Origin: a virus
DNA length: 64,000 nucleotides
Virus record (IMG/VR): IMGVR_UViG_3300042373_000871
Coordinates: 34,740 to 98,739 of that record
Direction: 5' to 3' (one strand)
Numbering within the stretch: position 1 is the first letter of the stretch; every line of letters starts with the position of its first letter. This document shows positions 30,401-38,620 of the stretch, in pieces. The notes beneath the pieces are model-generated. The model did no database searches. It was not told where the DNA came from and worked only from the letters and a program-made list of their open reading frames with translations. The position numbers and the translations under genes were made by a program.

Positions 30401-31312
30401 TATTTCCGGAAAATCATCAGGTATCATTCCTTTTGATTTATATTCACTATATAACTCTCTAACCTTTTGATATCCTCTTGAAACTATTGAATTCTGAACA
30501 TTTGAAAAGTTGGTTGCTCCACCTTTAGTCGTTTGTATATTAACTCTAGATTGGTACATATGTGGAACAGCCGTCAACGCCGCCATAGGTACTTCACTCA
30601 ATAATGTATATTTGTATGTGTAAAAATGTAGTTTGATTTTAAAATTACCATTAGACGTATCATATCTTGATGAAAATGTTTGTAACATTAATTGTAATTT
30701 AACCGCTTTACCATAAAAACCTTTTATTGTTAATTGAAACATCGGGTAAGGTAAATTAAAAAATGCCGCGTATGGTGAATTATCACCGGCCTCAAACATA
30801 GCTCTACCTTTAACATCTTCTAAGTCAATAGTAATTGATGGTAAAAAATCTAATCCTTGTCTAATGTTAATTGACGTAATACCTAATAACCCATTATCAA
30901 CAGATGCTTGTTTACCGCCCGAGTTAATTGTTTGTTTAATATAATAATCACTACTCTTATTTGAATTTGATACTGATGTTAATTTTGGTTGATTTACACC
31001 GTTACCGGTGATTGTATCTTTACCTGTTATTTCATCAGTATATGAATTATCTAAAAATGTTTTATCACCCGGTTTTAAAAAATTAATACTGGCAATTGAA
31101 ACTGTTTGTACTTGGTCGTTATTTGCAACACCAAGTGCTAATTTAGTACGTGGTAATACTTTACACTCTAAATTAGCATACATCACTAAATTTTCTTGTT
31201 TAACATATCTTTCTTGTACTTTTCCGTCACTGTCTATGACTTTATTTGGGTCTATGATTGATATGTTATTATAATCAAACTCAACTAATATATTTTCCGA
31301 TTTATCTACCAT
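24422..31312 (-). CDS. Giant baseplate-hub-like protein, 2296 aa
   Basis: This is the largest protein in the window. Residues about 140-250 (GITSINIRQGLDFLPSITID, then LPYPMFQLTIKGFYGKAV) and about 1790-1860 (MYFNLRHVPMFSGAYMIQEV, then GTFETIFKGIRQ) look like the two halves of a gp27/gpD-type hub barrel with long insertions. Residues about 1960-2090 (LRYLVFATIYLG, then KENNYSGVDL, then YAIFSDLSKHVEFLIARF) faintly resemble a glucosaminidase-type peptidoglycan hydrolase, which would fit a tail lysozyme. The C-terminus is Cys-rich (NICCKC...CSRNGTTC). Its ATG overlaps the LysM gene by 11 nt. Being next to the gp53-like LysM protein supports a central baseplate role. The domain calls are by eye and tentative. 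Confidence 0.55.
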   Translation of the reverse strand: MVDKSENILVEFDYNNISIIDPNKVIDSDGKVQERYVKQENLVMYANLECKVLPRTKLALGVANNDQVQTVSIASINFLKPGDKTFLDNSYTDEITGKDTITGNGVNQPKLTSVSNSNKSSDYYIKQTINSGGKQASVDNGLLGITSINIRQGLDFLPSITIDLEDVKGRAMFEAGDNSPYAAFFNLPYPMFQLTIKGFYGKAVKLQLMLQTFSSRYDTSNGNFKIKLHFYTYKYTLLSEVPMAALTAVPHMYQSRVNIQTTKGGATNFSNVQNSIVSRGYQKVRELYSEYKSKGMIPDDFPEITVVQMRDRIENFIKNILTSFSQQNLDPLTYVEEYQRLLGNLDKDVYAGAGTSWFFKYMDTENYLVMKGVNGLTEGSKVYTFKREIDTQTKRTAALSELQGIISKAKEKMDENPVCGVKGKYTIDGKTNTSSSVPFDIKIDIFPIEPKYGDVNLLETYRQRKKLSTTPSPEQLKQFDNELATQGIFNSLVIVNKKGSEEKKFQFYTFEGKGRFEDLINQMGTNVKKTKENIQEELTEALTNLLQKKDNGIGFVPNIRNVLAVIFANGEAFLRLMDDVHVQAWNLNDTQIKARRNSILNPETANACVDNVSSGDNETLPIYPWPQMLTATSGKDGREMFELTYPGDKNVINQTKAYLTDLWPEVEFVEEFIRATTQTVKPPADPLTTENPLTDIQRVSLDAIEFPISNAVYDNKEEIKYFYEIFERIFLTSNYSGLLRSNGNTQDQDKVTDVIAEAESINIIQSLSNDNPFIIKKLKEFGVNAGNFEILMRHISNDGTGESWQNFIRGIFNTSYIKNKVNNSSFEFLSQNLLNENKSQPLVSLPGENNVVNFISNSTSSNIFNLTDTYPFTNFTWVKNELANGNSISDIKSSYNTAKVLTYNTNKKIISNFLDITNNNDRRPFTNFLFNNIKSPIYYFDLKLFYENRSFDSQLPTEGNLRYNDYSGLVTSNQTVSMFNTPYFVNSIQEGVKNFRNGDEYPFVASAYLFLNSLPLSTLREKYKTYSSNSVTDLDYIFATLKKFGAVHKLPYAWILKIGSVWSRYKNFVETGKDILDTSWSGFSYVHNYDPVTNSPTRNYNLIINGAQMDIVLEKNTTLGAETSSLINTGFYPLLINDFNVFYQGFQIYSGYTDSDIQNGFTSGVTLNYVPEAIINMPEGFDPNNPKRDLRVIPWSVYITTLDNISSYIVPSQGALINQTSNECITEETNQLKYEITGNTAMYNGSVRMFWVAPNYGYFDINKVVKPTPIKYLKQVFNITGDTKQENFSINGKQDQYSEISEMFSVFEKEVLDSFESEFLNFSKSIYDFDDEFISNSDTETTKSFKNFQMLMRSLMRIPKVGGTNINTELVSAVQDSQLSVLTNILQSFLSYDVVFKYGNPANFDKRLFYTFSNRLLADPYTWSKYSFQTPTPLPTSGGTVTLSQSITNYPNEWKALQVYVGFSEIPQLQYTNDGSYITDFFVDCNIDFSVDNIKIFAPIIKIYATQKLNDSTLNYNKFVTLMNEYITSTDNFQNIIINKLMPKLRKQLPDVGSTPDAALATALEGPQTKLEYWEAFKALNDKWISGNDFKTKTLFEDVLLMDRANRNIGDKVLVDVNKLKFRLTDINPKTSMLTFVQTILVENNFVVMNIPSYVNFYNVQDAVKNPVPKPEGSLEFANTMFGTFLNVDYRNSSAKMVCFYAGKPSEQPDFKNNANVRFKGDSFDLRRASDNPLIEDQIGKQDWDKSNKVVGFNVDVGPQSQSIFHGFQIDQSAGQATAESLQQTDELVKQSSGKSSGTQNISLYNLYKNRSYACTVSMMGNAMIQPTMYFNLRHVPMFSGAYMIQEVNHSIGPGTFETIFKGIRQSVSNLPEIDSYIQTLKTNLLTSIIEKNKQDKQAAIKESGTKQDNVISQTNNTVKDAVDKPANSSTDYPSCTPISNYGKYDKVDSPTTTKSKYKDSISTIITQTADQKLRYLVFATIYLGSSNGTELETKENNYSGVDLLQNWGQTGVSYFNPQFYCNSSNVPYAIFSDLSKHVEFLIARFSGKISLLPDITAKEIVKFYTLYFSANQKNIDVYNKLVQDNPSQLSQMETSVQKSIDLFKTGSGNVSGTPPPNTPPKATTDEEIFANSKKFSKATIENIDIYNSQLRGDFVIDYEDELLTQNYPAKLYIVGGIDKVEIGSFTIEPDKNKNIGAFVSVPNIRAILEEARNDKEYTFTLVVKVNAFPNISYSFQYVFTPIKCPDEDFGARKVIEVNLWKKVKDNICCKCYSQPYTGSEIIWDSKPCSRNGTTC

Positions 31313-31628
31313 AATAAAAGAAGTAATTTTCTAGGTCATTGTTGTAATCCTGTAATGATGCTATTAAAGGATAAGGGATTGTCAAGATTGCCCCATCAGG
31401 GATATTCCATTCTTGGCCTGCGTATATTGGATTTGCTTGTAATATTAACCAACCAAAAAAAGGTGTCCCATAATATTGTTGTGAAACTTTGTCTAATCTA
31501 GATTGAGCAACTTTGAAAATATATTTTTTATCTGTGGATTTACTTGGCAGAGTAATATATGGAACAACGGTTTGTCGTCCATTAACAATAAAATTATTGT
31601 ATCTATTATAATAATCTTTAGTACCCAT
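31302..31628 (-). CDS. 53: LysM-domain baseplate protein, gp53-like, 108 aa
   Basis: The C-terminal half reads QSRLDKVSQQYYGTPFFGWLI, then LQANPI and IPDGAILTIPYP. This is the LysM pattern: start strand, Y(Y)G turn, W-x-I-x-x-A-N helix, and PxG-x-x-L-x-IP. T4 gp53 is a baseplate wedge protein with this fold that bridges wedges and hub. The gene begins two bases after the stop of the 1669-residue protein and overlaps the hub gene start, so the three are coupled. A general peptidoglycan-binding LysM protein is the alternative; size and setting favour gp53. Confidence 0.7.
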   Translation of the reverse strand: MGTKDYYNRYNNFIVNGRQTVVPYITLPSKSTDKKYIFKVAQSRLDKVSQQYYGTPFFGWLILQANPIYAGQEWNIPDGAILTIPYPLIASLQDYNNDLENYFFYYGR

Positions 31629-31630
31629 AA

Positions 31631-34600
31631 TTAATCAAATTTTATTTTGCCATCAAAAGTTAATTTATCATTATTTACGTTAACCGTTTTATATAAATTA
31701 GCAATATCCGTTTTTTGTTGTGCTTCTGTTGCAGGGTCAGGAACTGTTGTATATGTAAATTTTCTTAACTTACCTTTAGGATAAGCAGGTTGGTTCACAA
31801 ATTTTGAATATGATTCTTTATCCCTAATTGTTTTAATAAATTTTTGCTCAGCAACTAACTCTTTTTTAGTTAAATCCGCAAAATCATCACAAATATTATT
31901 AAATTTTCTAACCAATTTATTATCATTCTTTAACTCACCACTAATAATAGCGTTTATAAATTGTGTTAATTTATTTTTATCGTTAAATATTTGAGCCATT
32001 ACCATGAATTGTCTTTTATCTTCAACTGATGCCGTTTCAAATTGTTTAGATTTTGGCTCAAATTCACCCGGACCTTCATATGGTGATGTAACAGTTGTGA
32101 TTATTTTTTCAGCATCCATTAAAAGATTAAACTCATCTAATCTAAGACCAACTAAACGATAATCATCACATAATTCCACATACGTATCCAATGGAGACCC
32201 AAGACTAGCACTATTAACTTCAGTTGTACCTGATATAGTATAAACACGAGGAACACCCGTATCTAAAATCTTACCATCAGTTTTAGTTGTAACTAAATTG
32301 ATTTTTCTAATTATCTGAACCATGTTTTGTTCCAAGACAACTATTTCTTGAATTTTAGTAAATAAACCACTACTATAATCACCTTTTAATGAGTTAATAT
32401 ATTGATTCATATTTGTTTTAACTCTTTGAATTGTTGCATCCGTAAATTTAAAACCAACTAATCGTGATATGATGTAATTTTTATTTGTTGGATTATCCGC
32501 ATTTATATCTGAAATAAACGTACTAAACAATGAATCCACTTTAGTTTCAACACCTTCCGGTTTCCCATAAATTGGCGCCAATATACTACTAGAATTTAAA
32601 CTTATTTCTCCGGAAGTATATAATCTATCTTGAGTAATTAACTGCCAAACACCATAATTGTAAGATTTGACAATACTATCACTTTGATTTAGTATGTTTG
32701 TATAATATTCTTGTGTTGAATCTAATATTTTATCCATTATAGTCATGTAGGTAATTTCACCTGTTTGACCACTTGTTACAGGAATATTAGTTAAGATATC
32801 TCCAATCGTATTTCCACCATCATTAACCACACCATTTTGAACATTGTTAACTGTAACCGGTGGTTGTGCATCTAATATTGACTGAACTAATTTAGCATCC
32901 AAAGCTGAAGTATCTTCAGTCCATGTCGCTCTTTCATCATAAATTTCAGTATTAGCGTAGAAATTAAATGATAACGCATTTTGTAGTTGTTCCACAGGTC
33001 TAGCTAATCCCATACCACCAATCATATCAAAACTTAAATTAACATTTGCTATCATTGGTTGGATACCGATACCTTCAGGATTCATATCTAATATTAATGG
33101 CTCATATGAAAATGAAATTGTTTTTGGAATTATTTTACCATTATAAAAATCCCCAACTCTTAATACTAAAACCGGTGGTGCCCCAAAGGCAGTATTTACC
33201 GCGTCATTATATTTTGGTTTACCATCAACACCAATAACAGGTATGGTTTCACCAGGTCTAACACATTGATTTAAAAAAGTCAATCGGGCATTTAATCCTT
33301 CAGGTGTCATAGAGTGAAAAGCTGGATTAAAAAATCTAATTTTATCCGCTATAGAACCATACACCATAGGATTAGTTTCTTTAATAACGTCAAAATAATC
33401 ACACTCTGTTAATAATTGTCTAATAATTCGTTTACCAATACCTTCTTTTAATTTTTGTTGTATTTCAACAGTTTGAACCGGTTTAACTGTGTTAATTGTT
33501 GTACCACTAACATCAGGTGTTATAATTTCAACTTTTTGAGTTGTCGTAGTAGTTGTTACTGTTGGAGTAACAAGAATACTATTAATTTTAACCCTTCTAC
33601 ACGCCATAGCGTCAGTTGAAAATACTTGAGCCAAATTATTTGAAGTTTCTGTATTTGTATTTGATTTAATGTCTTTACTACAATCAACTTGAGAACCACT
33701 ACCTGACTCACCTTGAGGTATTACAATTTGTTCACCTTTACCACTTTGTAATGTAATTTGTAATGTTTTATCTTCAAAAAATGTTGATAAATTAGCGTCC
33801 CCAATTTTATATGTTTTTAAAAATTGAATTACTGAGTCATTTCTTCGTTTAGATAAATTTTCATTATATTTAACACTCGCAGTTGCAGATGCTGACCCAA
33901 CCATTTGAATACTAATAGTCCCTTTTTTTTCTTTTAATATGTTATAAGCATCAACAATAAAATTGCTACTATTATTAGCTATTTTATTAAAATTTGATAT
34001 TACAATATTATCAAAGAATTCTTTTACGTTTCTATTAACACTACCCGTATTAAATATTCCACTTGAGGTATCTACATATTTTGTAATGTTTGATGGTGCA
34101 GTATAAGCAGAATATGTTATATTATATGGTACTGAAGACACAACCCCATCTGATTTAGGGTCAGGAATGTCATTATCAAAATAAAATGCCAATTGAGAAT
34201 AATTCTTTTTAAAGTCATCAATTGATGTATCAGGATTTGCCGTTTGAACCACAGCATCTGCAGGTGTTCCCGCACCCCCTTGAGGTACTGAATTTTCTCT
34301 TGGTATACTTGCACTAACATTCTTTAACTCTTCATCCGTTAATCTTGGATTACTTAAAATCTCTTGATACGTATATAAATCTTTTGTTGGTATAGTATTA
34401 AATTTTAACGCCAAATCGTAAATATCATATTTAACACATCCCGCAAAGAATGAATCAATTATAGAATTAATTCTTTCTTTACTCTGACCTTTTAATTGTT
34501 TTTCAACAATAGTATTCATAACCGAAGGACTATCCACAATAATCTTCCAACTTAATTGACCACTTCTACTTGTGTTTTTATATGTATAGATTGGCTCAGG

Positions 34601-36640
34601 TCTACCTAAAAATGAAGTATCATTCCAATTAGCGGTACTACTATCCGAGAATTTTAAATCATATGGTGGAAACCACATAACTCTACCCCCATTTGGACCT
34701 TTTTCACAAACAGGTAATTCATCATAAGTAAATCCAGGTCTACTTGATGTTCTCCAAGCTAAGTTCTCAATTGAGAACATATATTTTTTAGCATACCCCC
34801 CCGTTCCATTAACATTATTCGCAATGATGTTTGTTGACCCCGGATTTCTCAACGGAGCAATATTCAAATTATATGTGTTATCTAAAACGGAATGAGTAAA
34901 TCTTCTACCCGCAGTAGTTATACCATCTGTTTTTTGTAAATCATTATATGCGTAATACGGATTATCTTTAGTAAAAACCCTACAATATTCTATACCGGCA
35001 TCACCACCTGTTGTATTATCCGTATATGATAAAACTTGAGAACCTTTAGTAATTTCTTTATAACCATCGTGGAATACCTTACTAATTTGATTCATCGCAT
35101 TACCAACGTGTTTTAAACGGGCTTCACCCGTAACACCATCAGCCGAGTCAATTAATCTTTGAGTTTGGTCTAATATGGAAGTTTCTTTGAACTCAATGTT
35201 TGTTGATTCATCTCTTGTAATGTTTCCACTAACCAATTGAAAATCCTCATCCATTGTTCCTGAACCACCACCCGGTATTGCACGGAATCCGGCATTGGCT
35301 TTATATTTTGGAGACACCCAAACAAATCCACCATCAATACCACCACCATCACTATAAGACCTTCCTCCTAAACCAAAATTACTAAGTGCAGATTCATTAC
35401 CTTCATACAAAATACCCATCTCTGATGGACCGTATACAGGTGAAGGGTCTTGTTGACCAAAGGCGTTAACAGGTATTTGATTTGGGGGTGAAGTAATATA
35501 AGACGGCTCTGATGTTCTATTACCAACATAATAACCACCAACTAATGTACCATTACCCGGATTAATATTTGGAACTAATAAGTTAACTAAACCTTGTGCA
35601 ACTCCAAACAATAAACCATAATCTTTATCATACGATGGTTGATATCTGTTATAATTAATATTTGCAAATAAAACTGACCTTTGTCCGTTACCGGTGTTTG
35701 CCAAGAATATTTGTGAACCACTTCTATTAAGATTTAATATTGGACCTAATAAACCACCTGTTAATTGATTTACGGTGTTTAATGCGTTTGATGTTTGTTG
35801 TGTTTGACTATTTTCGTTGTTATCGTTAAAATAATCACCAGGTATTAATGAAACAGGCCAATAAGCCCCCGCTAATCTTGTTAAGAAGTCGGCAGCTGCA
35901 ACAACAGGATTTTCAGGTACGGTAATCTTCCAATTTTTATAAACTAAAGGTTGTTGACCTGACAACATCATACTAATCTCAAACGGGTCTTGTAGAGATT
36001 GTAAATTGATTTGTCCTAATGTGTTTTGAAATAACTCAGCATCAATCCTTTTTTTCAATAAAGAATTTAATTCAGTCGCCCCAAATCTAGCAATAAATGA
36101 ATCTTGAGACAATAATCCATTACTACCAATAGGATTTGGTGATAATAAAATATTATATGGTGAATATGATGACGGAGCAAAACTTGGCGGTTCCCAATAA
36201 GGTTGATAAATCTTATTGTTATTCTCAACATCAGTAATAATTACTAAATCATTAAAACTTCCCGGAGGACCATATCTGTTTTGAATATAAGCAGCATCAA
36301 TGAAAAACTCATTTACTAAATCTAAAACAGTATCATTAGGATTATATTCTCCTTGATTTGAAGCAACAGGTAAAGGAGGTCCGTTGAAATTTATTTGAGT
36401 ACTATAACCCCCATCAGGACCATATTCATTTAACGGATATAATAAATTTGAATAAGAGCCATTAGTAATTAACTCACCCGGAGAATCAATAACATTACTA
36501 ATACTTAAAATTGTTTCATAATTAACTTGACTCACAGGTGGGGTATACACTCCCTGAACACTGTAAGGTGCCAAGTTTTTAACCATTAGTGAATTTCTAA
36601 AGGAAGACGTGGATGCAAATGATAATGAACTCTCTGCCAT
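31631..36640 (-). CDS. Giant baseplate/tail protein with OmpA-like domain, 1669 aa
   Basis: Starts MAESSLSFASTSSFRNSLMV and has no signal peptide. Residues about 900-970 carry an OmpA/MotB-type peptidoglycan-binding segment (GTISIQMVGSASATASVKYN, then NLSKRRNDSVIQFLKTY). After it (about 1150-1260) comes a tail-protein-like stretch with GAPPVLVLRVGDFYNGKI, then SFSYEPLILDMNPEGI and NVNLSFDMIGG. The N-terminal 800 residues are Pro/Gly/Tyr-rich and unassigned. It lies between the tape-measure candidate and the LysM protein, where tube-junction and hub proteins lie in myophages. An OmpA-type domain in a tail protein suggests grip on the host cell wall during penetration. Function is inferred. Confidence 0.55.
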   Translation of the reverse strand: MAESSLSFASTSSFRNSLMVKNLAPYSVQGVYTPPVSQVNYETILSISNVIDSPGELITNGSYSNLLYPLNEYGPDGGYSTQINFNGPPLPVASNQGEYNPNDTVLDLVNEFFIDAAYIQNRYGPPGSFNDLVIITDVENNNKIYQPYWEPPSFAPSSYSPYNILLSPNPIGSNGLLSQDSFIARFGATELNSLLKKRIDAELFQNTLGQINLQSLQDPFEISMMLSGQQPLVYKNWKITVPENPVVAAADFLTRLAGAYWPVSLIPGDYFNDNNENSQTQQTSNALNTVNQLTGGLLGPILNLNRSGSQIFLANTGNGQRSVLFANINYNRYQPSYDKDYGLLFGVAQGLVNLLVPNINPGNGTLVGGYYVGNRTSEPSYITSPPNQIPVNAFGQQDPSPVYGPSEMGILYEGNESALSNFGLGGRSYSDGGGIDGGFVWVSPKYKANAGFRAIPGGGSGTMDEDFQLVSGNITRDESTNIEFKETSILDQTQRLIDSADGVTGEARLKHVGNAMNQISKVFHDGYKEITKGSQVLSYTDNTTGGDAGIEYCRVFTKDNPYYAYNDLQKTDGITTAGRRFTHSVLDNTYNLNIAPLRNPGSTNIIANNVNGTGGYAKKYMFSIENLAWRTSSRPGFTYDELPVCEKGPNGGRVMWFPPYDLKFSDSSTANWNDTSFLGRPEPIYTYKNTSRSGQLSWKIIVDSPSVMNTIVEKQLKGQSKERINSIIDSFFAGCVKYDIYDLALKFNTIPTKDLYTYQEILSNPRLTDEELKNVSASIPRENSVPQGGAGTPADAVVQTANPDTSIDDFKKNYSQLAFYFDNDIPDPKSDGVVSSVPYNITYSAYTAPSNITKYVDTSSGIFNTGSVNRNVKEFFDNIVISNFNKIANNSSNFIVDAYNILKEKKGTISIQMVGSASATASVKYNENLSKRRNDSVIQFLKTYKIGDANLSTFFEDKTLQITLQSGKGEQIVIPQGESGSGSQVDCSKDIKSNTNTETSNNLAQVFSTDAMACRRVKINSILVTPTVTTTTTTQKVEIITPDVSGTTINTVKPVQTVEIQQKLKEGIGKRIIRQLLTECDYFDVIKETNPMVYGSIADKIRFFNPAFHSMTPEGLNARLTFLNQCVRPGETIPVIGVDGKPKYNDAVNTAFGAPPVLVLRVGDFYNGKIIPKTISFSYEPLILDMNPEGIGIQPMIANVNLSFDMIGGMGLARPVEQLQNALSFNFYANTEIYDERATWTEDTSALDAKLVQSILDAQPPVTVNNVQNGVVNDGGNTIGDILTNIPVTSGQTGEITYMTIMDKILDSTQEYYTNILNQSDSIVKSYNYGVWQLITQDRLYTSGEISLNSSSILAPIYGKPEGVETKVDSLFSTFISDINADNPTNKNYIISRLVGFKFTDATIQRVKTNMNQYINSLKGDYSSGLFTKIQEIVVLEQNMVQIIRKINLVTTKTDGKILDTGVPRVYTISGTTEVNSASLGSPLDTYVELCDDYRLVGLRLDEFNLLMDAEKIITTVTSPYEGPGEFEPKSKQFETASVEDKRQFMVMAQIFNDKNKLTQFINAIISGELKNDNKLVRKFNNICDDFADLTKKELVAEQKFIKTIRDKESYSKFVNQPAYPKGKLRKFTYTTVPDPATEAQQKTDIANLYKTVNVNNDKLTFDGKIKFD

Positions 36641-36656
36641 ATATTCTGATTTATCT

Positions 36657-36663
36657 ATAAATA
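36657..36663 (-). promoter_or_regulatory. TATTTAT element before the 1669-aa gene
   Basis: Coding-strand CTATTTATAGATAAATC, 16 nt before the ATG at 36640, within the 37-nt gap after the tape-measure candidate. Confidence 0.45.
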
Positions 36664-36677
36664 GATTGTACTTTATT

Positions 36678-38558
36678 TTATACTAATGAACTCGCGCTTA
36701 TATTACTATTCATTAATTGTGTTTTGTTTGCCGTTGGAGCCATTAAACCATTACTATATATCGCCTCTTTTAACGCTCCGACCATACCTTGTTGAACGTC
36801 AGTATTTTTAAGAGCCATTACTATTTGGTTAGTATCAACATTACCTGTTGTTTTTAAATCTATATTGTGATTTAATGTTATTTCAATTGGTCTATCAGTA
36901 GATGGATTAGTTGTCGTTTGTGAGGTATTAGTAGGAATTGTTGAGGTATTTCTAACATTACTAATTTCTGTTTGAGTAATGTTTGTATTCTGTTTATTAT
37001 TACTTTCCGCCTTAGTTATATCACCCGACATAAGTTTTTTAAGTTGGTCAAATATAGGATAATCGTCTTTTATTTTTTTAGATTCTTCTTCAGCATTTTT
37101 CATTCCGGTATCATAAGCTGAATTAAGTAATGACCCTAATTTTGATAAACTTTTCCCAATTTCTTGTCTTGCCTCTAATTGACTTATTTCCCCATCTGTT
37201 AATCTTTTAAGAACATCTAAACTTTTATCTATACCTGAGTCAATTGATGATGCAAGATTTTTTGTACTCATCTCTTTTGGTGAAAGTGTTTTTCTAACAG
37301 CTGTAGAAGTATCCCTAAGAAGATTTATACCACTACCCATCGCTTTAGTTTTTGCAACACCTAAACCTGTTTGGTCCGCTAATGATTTTATATCAGCTGC
37401 CATTTTTTCCGTAACACTTAATTGACTAACAGCCAATTCCTCCATTGTTTTTGGAGCGGTGTTAGCCATTTTTTCAAGATTGGCGACATCTGTTGCATTT
37501 AATTCATCAATAGCTTTAGTAATTGTTTGTCCTGTTTGCTCATCTTTAACTTGAACTTCATATTTACCTCCCGCACCCATTTCAGCCATATTGGCTATCA
37601 TTTTTTGCTTATCTTCATCTAATCCCGGTAAATCAGGAAAACGGATTTTACTCATTTTTAGTTCCAAATCAGCACTACCTATCGCCATTTTAGTCAATTG
37701 TTCATAAGGTATACCCATCGCTTTGGATATCTCTCTCATTTGACGTTTCGCACCCGGCATAATTTCAAAATTACCATCTTTACCTAATTGAACAAATTGT
37801 TTACTCATTTGAGCAATTTGATTTTGTAATTCCGCAGGGTCATTTTGAGCTAAATCCATCATTTTAAGTGGGTCAAGTAAACTACTTTGAGAAACACCTA
37901 ATCTTTGCATTGCAGCCGCCATTTCAATAGCACCTTCCGGGTCAAATACTTTTTCCGCAAACGCCAATGTTTGACTCATATCAATTCTTAACATACTCGC
38001 TTGAGCAGCCATTTTAGCCAAACCGGATACACCACCTTCAAAATTATATTTGTTAAGGGCATCCATATTTTGTAAAACTTTTGCCGAAACATCCGAGGCA
38101 TTTACACCTGACTGAGTAGCAATATCAACAACTTTTTTCATTTCACCGGCAACTCGTCCCGCACCAATTCCAACATCTTTAAATCCTGACACTAATGTAC
38201 CAACTTCTTGTCCAGTCACTTTCATTGTTGCGTAAAGGTCTTTATTTACTTCCGCAGATAATATTACGTTTCGTTGTAACGCCTTTGAAGCGTCCTGTTG
38301 TGTTTTAATAACGTCCGCGATATCCCCACCTAAAGTTCTAACATCAGTAACCGCCTCAGCCATAGTGGCTCTTAATGTTTGAGCCATTTCTTGACCCATA
38401 CCAAATTGTTTTAAAAGGGTACTAGCTCCTTTATCAAGTTCAGCAACGACTTTACCAACAGCCGCGGTACTAAAATTACTCAATAAAGCTTCACCAAACG
38501 AATCAAGGATATCTTTACCTTTTTGTCCACTAGCATCTAAACTACTCGTATCTTGCAT
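36678..38558 (-). CDS. Probable tail tape measure protein, 626 aa
   Basis: A long, mostly helical protein rich in Ala, Met, Gln, Lys and Asp with hardly any aromatic clusters, for example GAGRVAGEMKKVVDIATQSG and LDEDKQKMIANMAEMGAGG. It lacks catalytic motifs, and its end is Asn/Thr-rich and flexible. Tape measures (T4 gp29 is 590 aa) set tail length and sit inside the tube. The order tube, gp26-type chaperone-like gene with an overlapping frame, then this gene matches the universal tail order. I see no strongly hydrophobic segment or lytic domain. It is preceded by a hairpin and a TATTTAT element. Confidence 0.65.
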   Translation of the reverse strand: MQDTSSLDASGQKGKDILDSFGEALLSNFSTAAVGKVVAELDKGASTLLKQFGMGQEMAQTLRATMAEAVTDVRTLGGDIADVIKTQQDASKALQRNVILSAEVNKDLYATMKVTGQEVGTLVSGFKDVGIGAGRVAGEMKKVVDIATQSGVNASDVSAKVLQNMDALNKYNFEGGVSGLAKMAAQASMLRIDMSQTLAFAEKVFDPEGAIEMAAAMQRLGVSQSSLLDPLKMMDLAQNDPAELQNQIAQMSKQFVQLGKDGNFEIMPGAKRQMREISKAMGIPYEQLTKMAIGSADLELKMSKIRFPDLPGLDEDKQKMIANMAEMGAGGKYEVQVKDEQTGQTITKAIDELNATDVANLEKMANTAPKTMEELAVSQLSVTEKMAADIKSLADQTGLGVAKTKAMGSGINLLRDTSTAVRKTLSPKEMSTKNLASSIDSGIDKSLDVLKRLTDGEISQLEARQEIGKSLSKLGSLLNSAYDTGMKNAEEESKKIKDDYPIFDQLKKLMSGDITKAESNNKQNTNITQTEISNVRNTSTIPTNTSQTTTNPSTDRPIEITLNHNIDLKTTGNVDTNQIVMALKNTDVQQGMVGALKEAIYSNGLMAPTANKTQLMNSNISASSLV

Positions 38559-38572
38559 ATTAAATTTGTTTT

Positions 38573-38583
38573 ATAAATAAATA
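38573..38583 (-). promoter_or_regulatory. Double TATTTAT element before the tape measure gene
   Basis: Two overlapping copies form TATTTATTTAT on the coding strand. The nearer copy ends 14 nt before the ATG at 38558 and abuts the hairpin at 38581-38620, so stop and restart signals are adjacent. Confidence 0.5.
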
Positions 38584-38620
38584 CACCAAAGACACATTTT
38601 AATTTAGGTCTTTGGTGTAT
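38581..38620 (-). terminator. 13-bp hairpin after the gp26-type region
   Basis: A perfect inverted repeat, ATACACCAAAGAC / GTCTTTGGTGTAT, with a 14-nt loop. On the minus strand it is followed by TTATTTATAAAAC, a weak U-tract that merges with the next TATTTAT element. The end of the small overlapping frame lies in its first arm, with the stop codon in the loop. Likely a terminator or a processing/stability hairpin. Confidence 0.65.
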
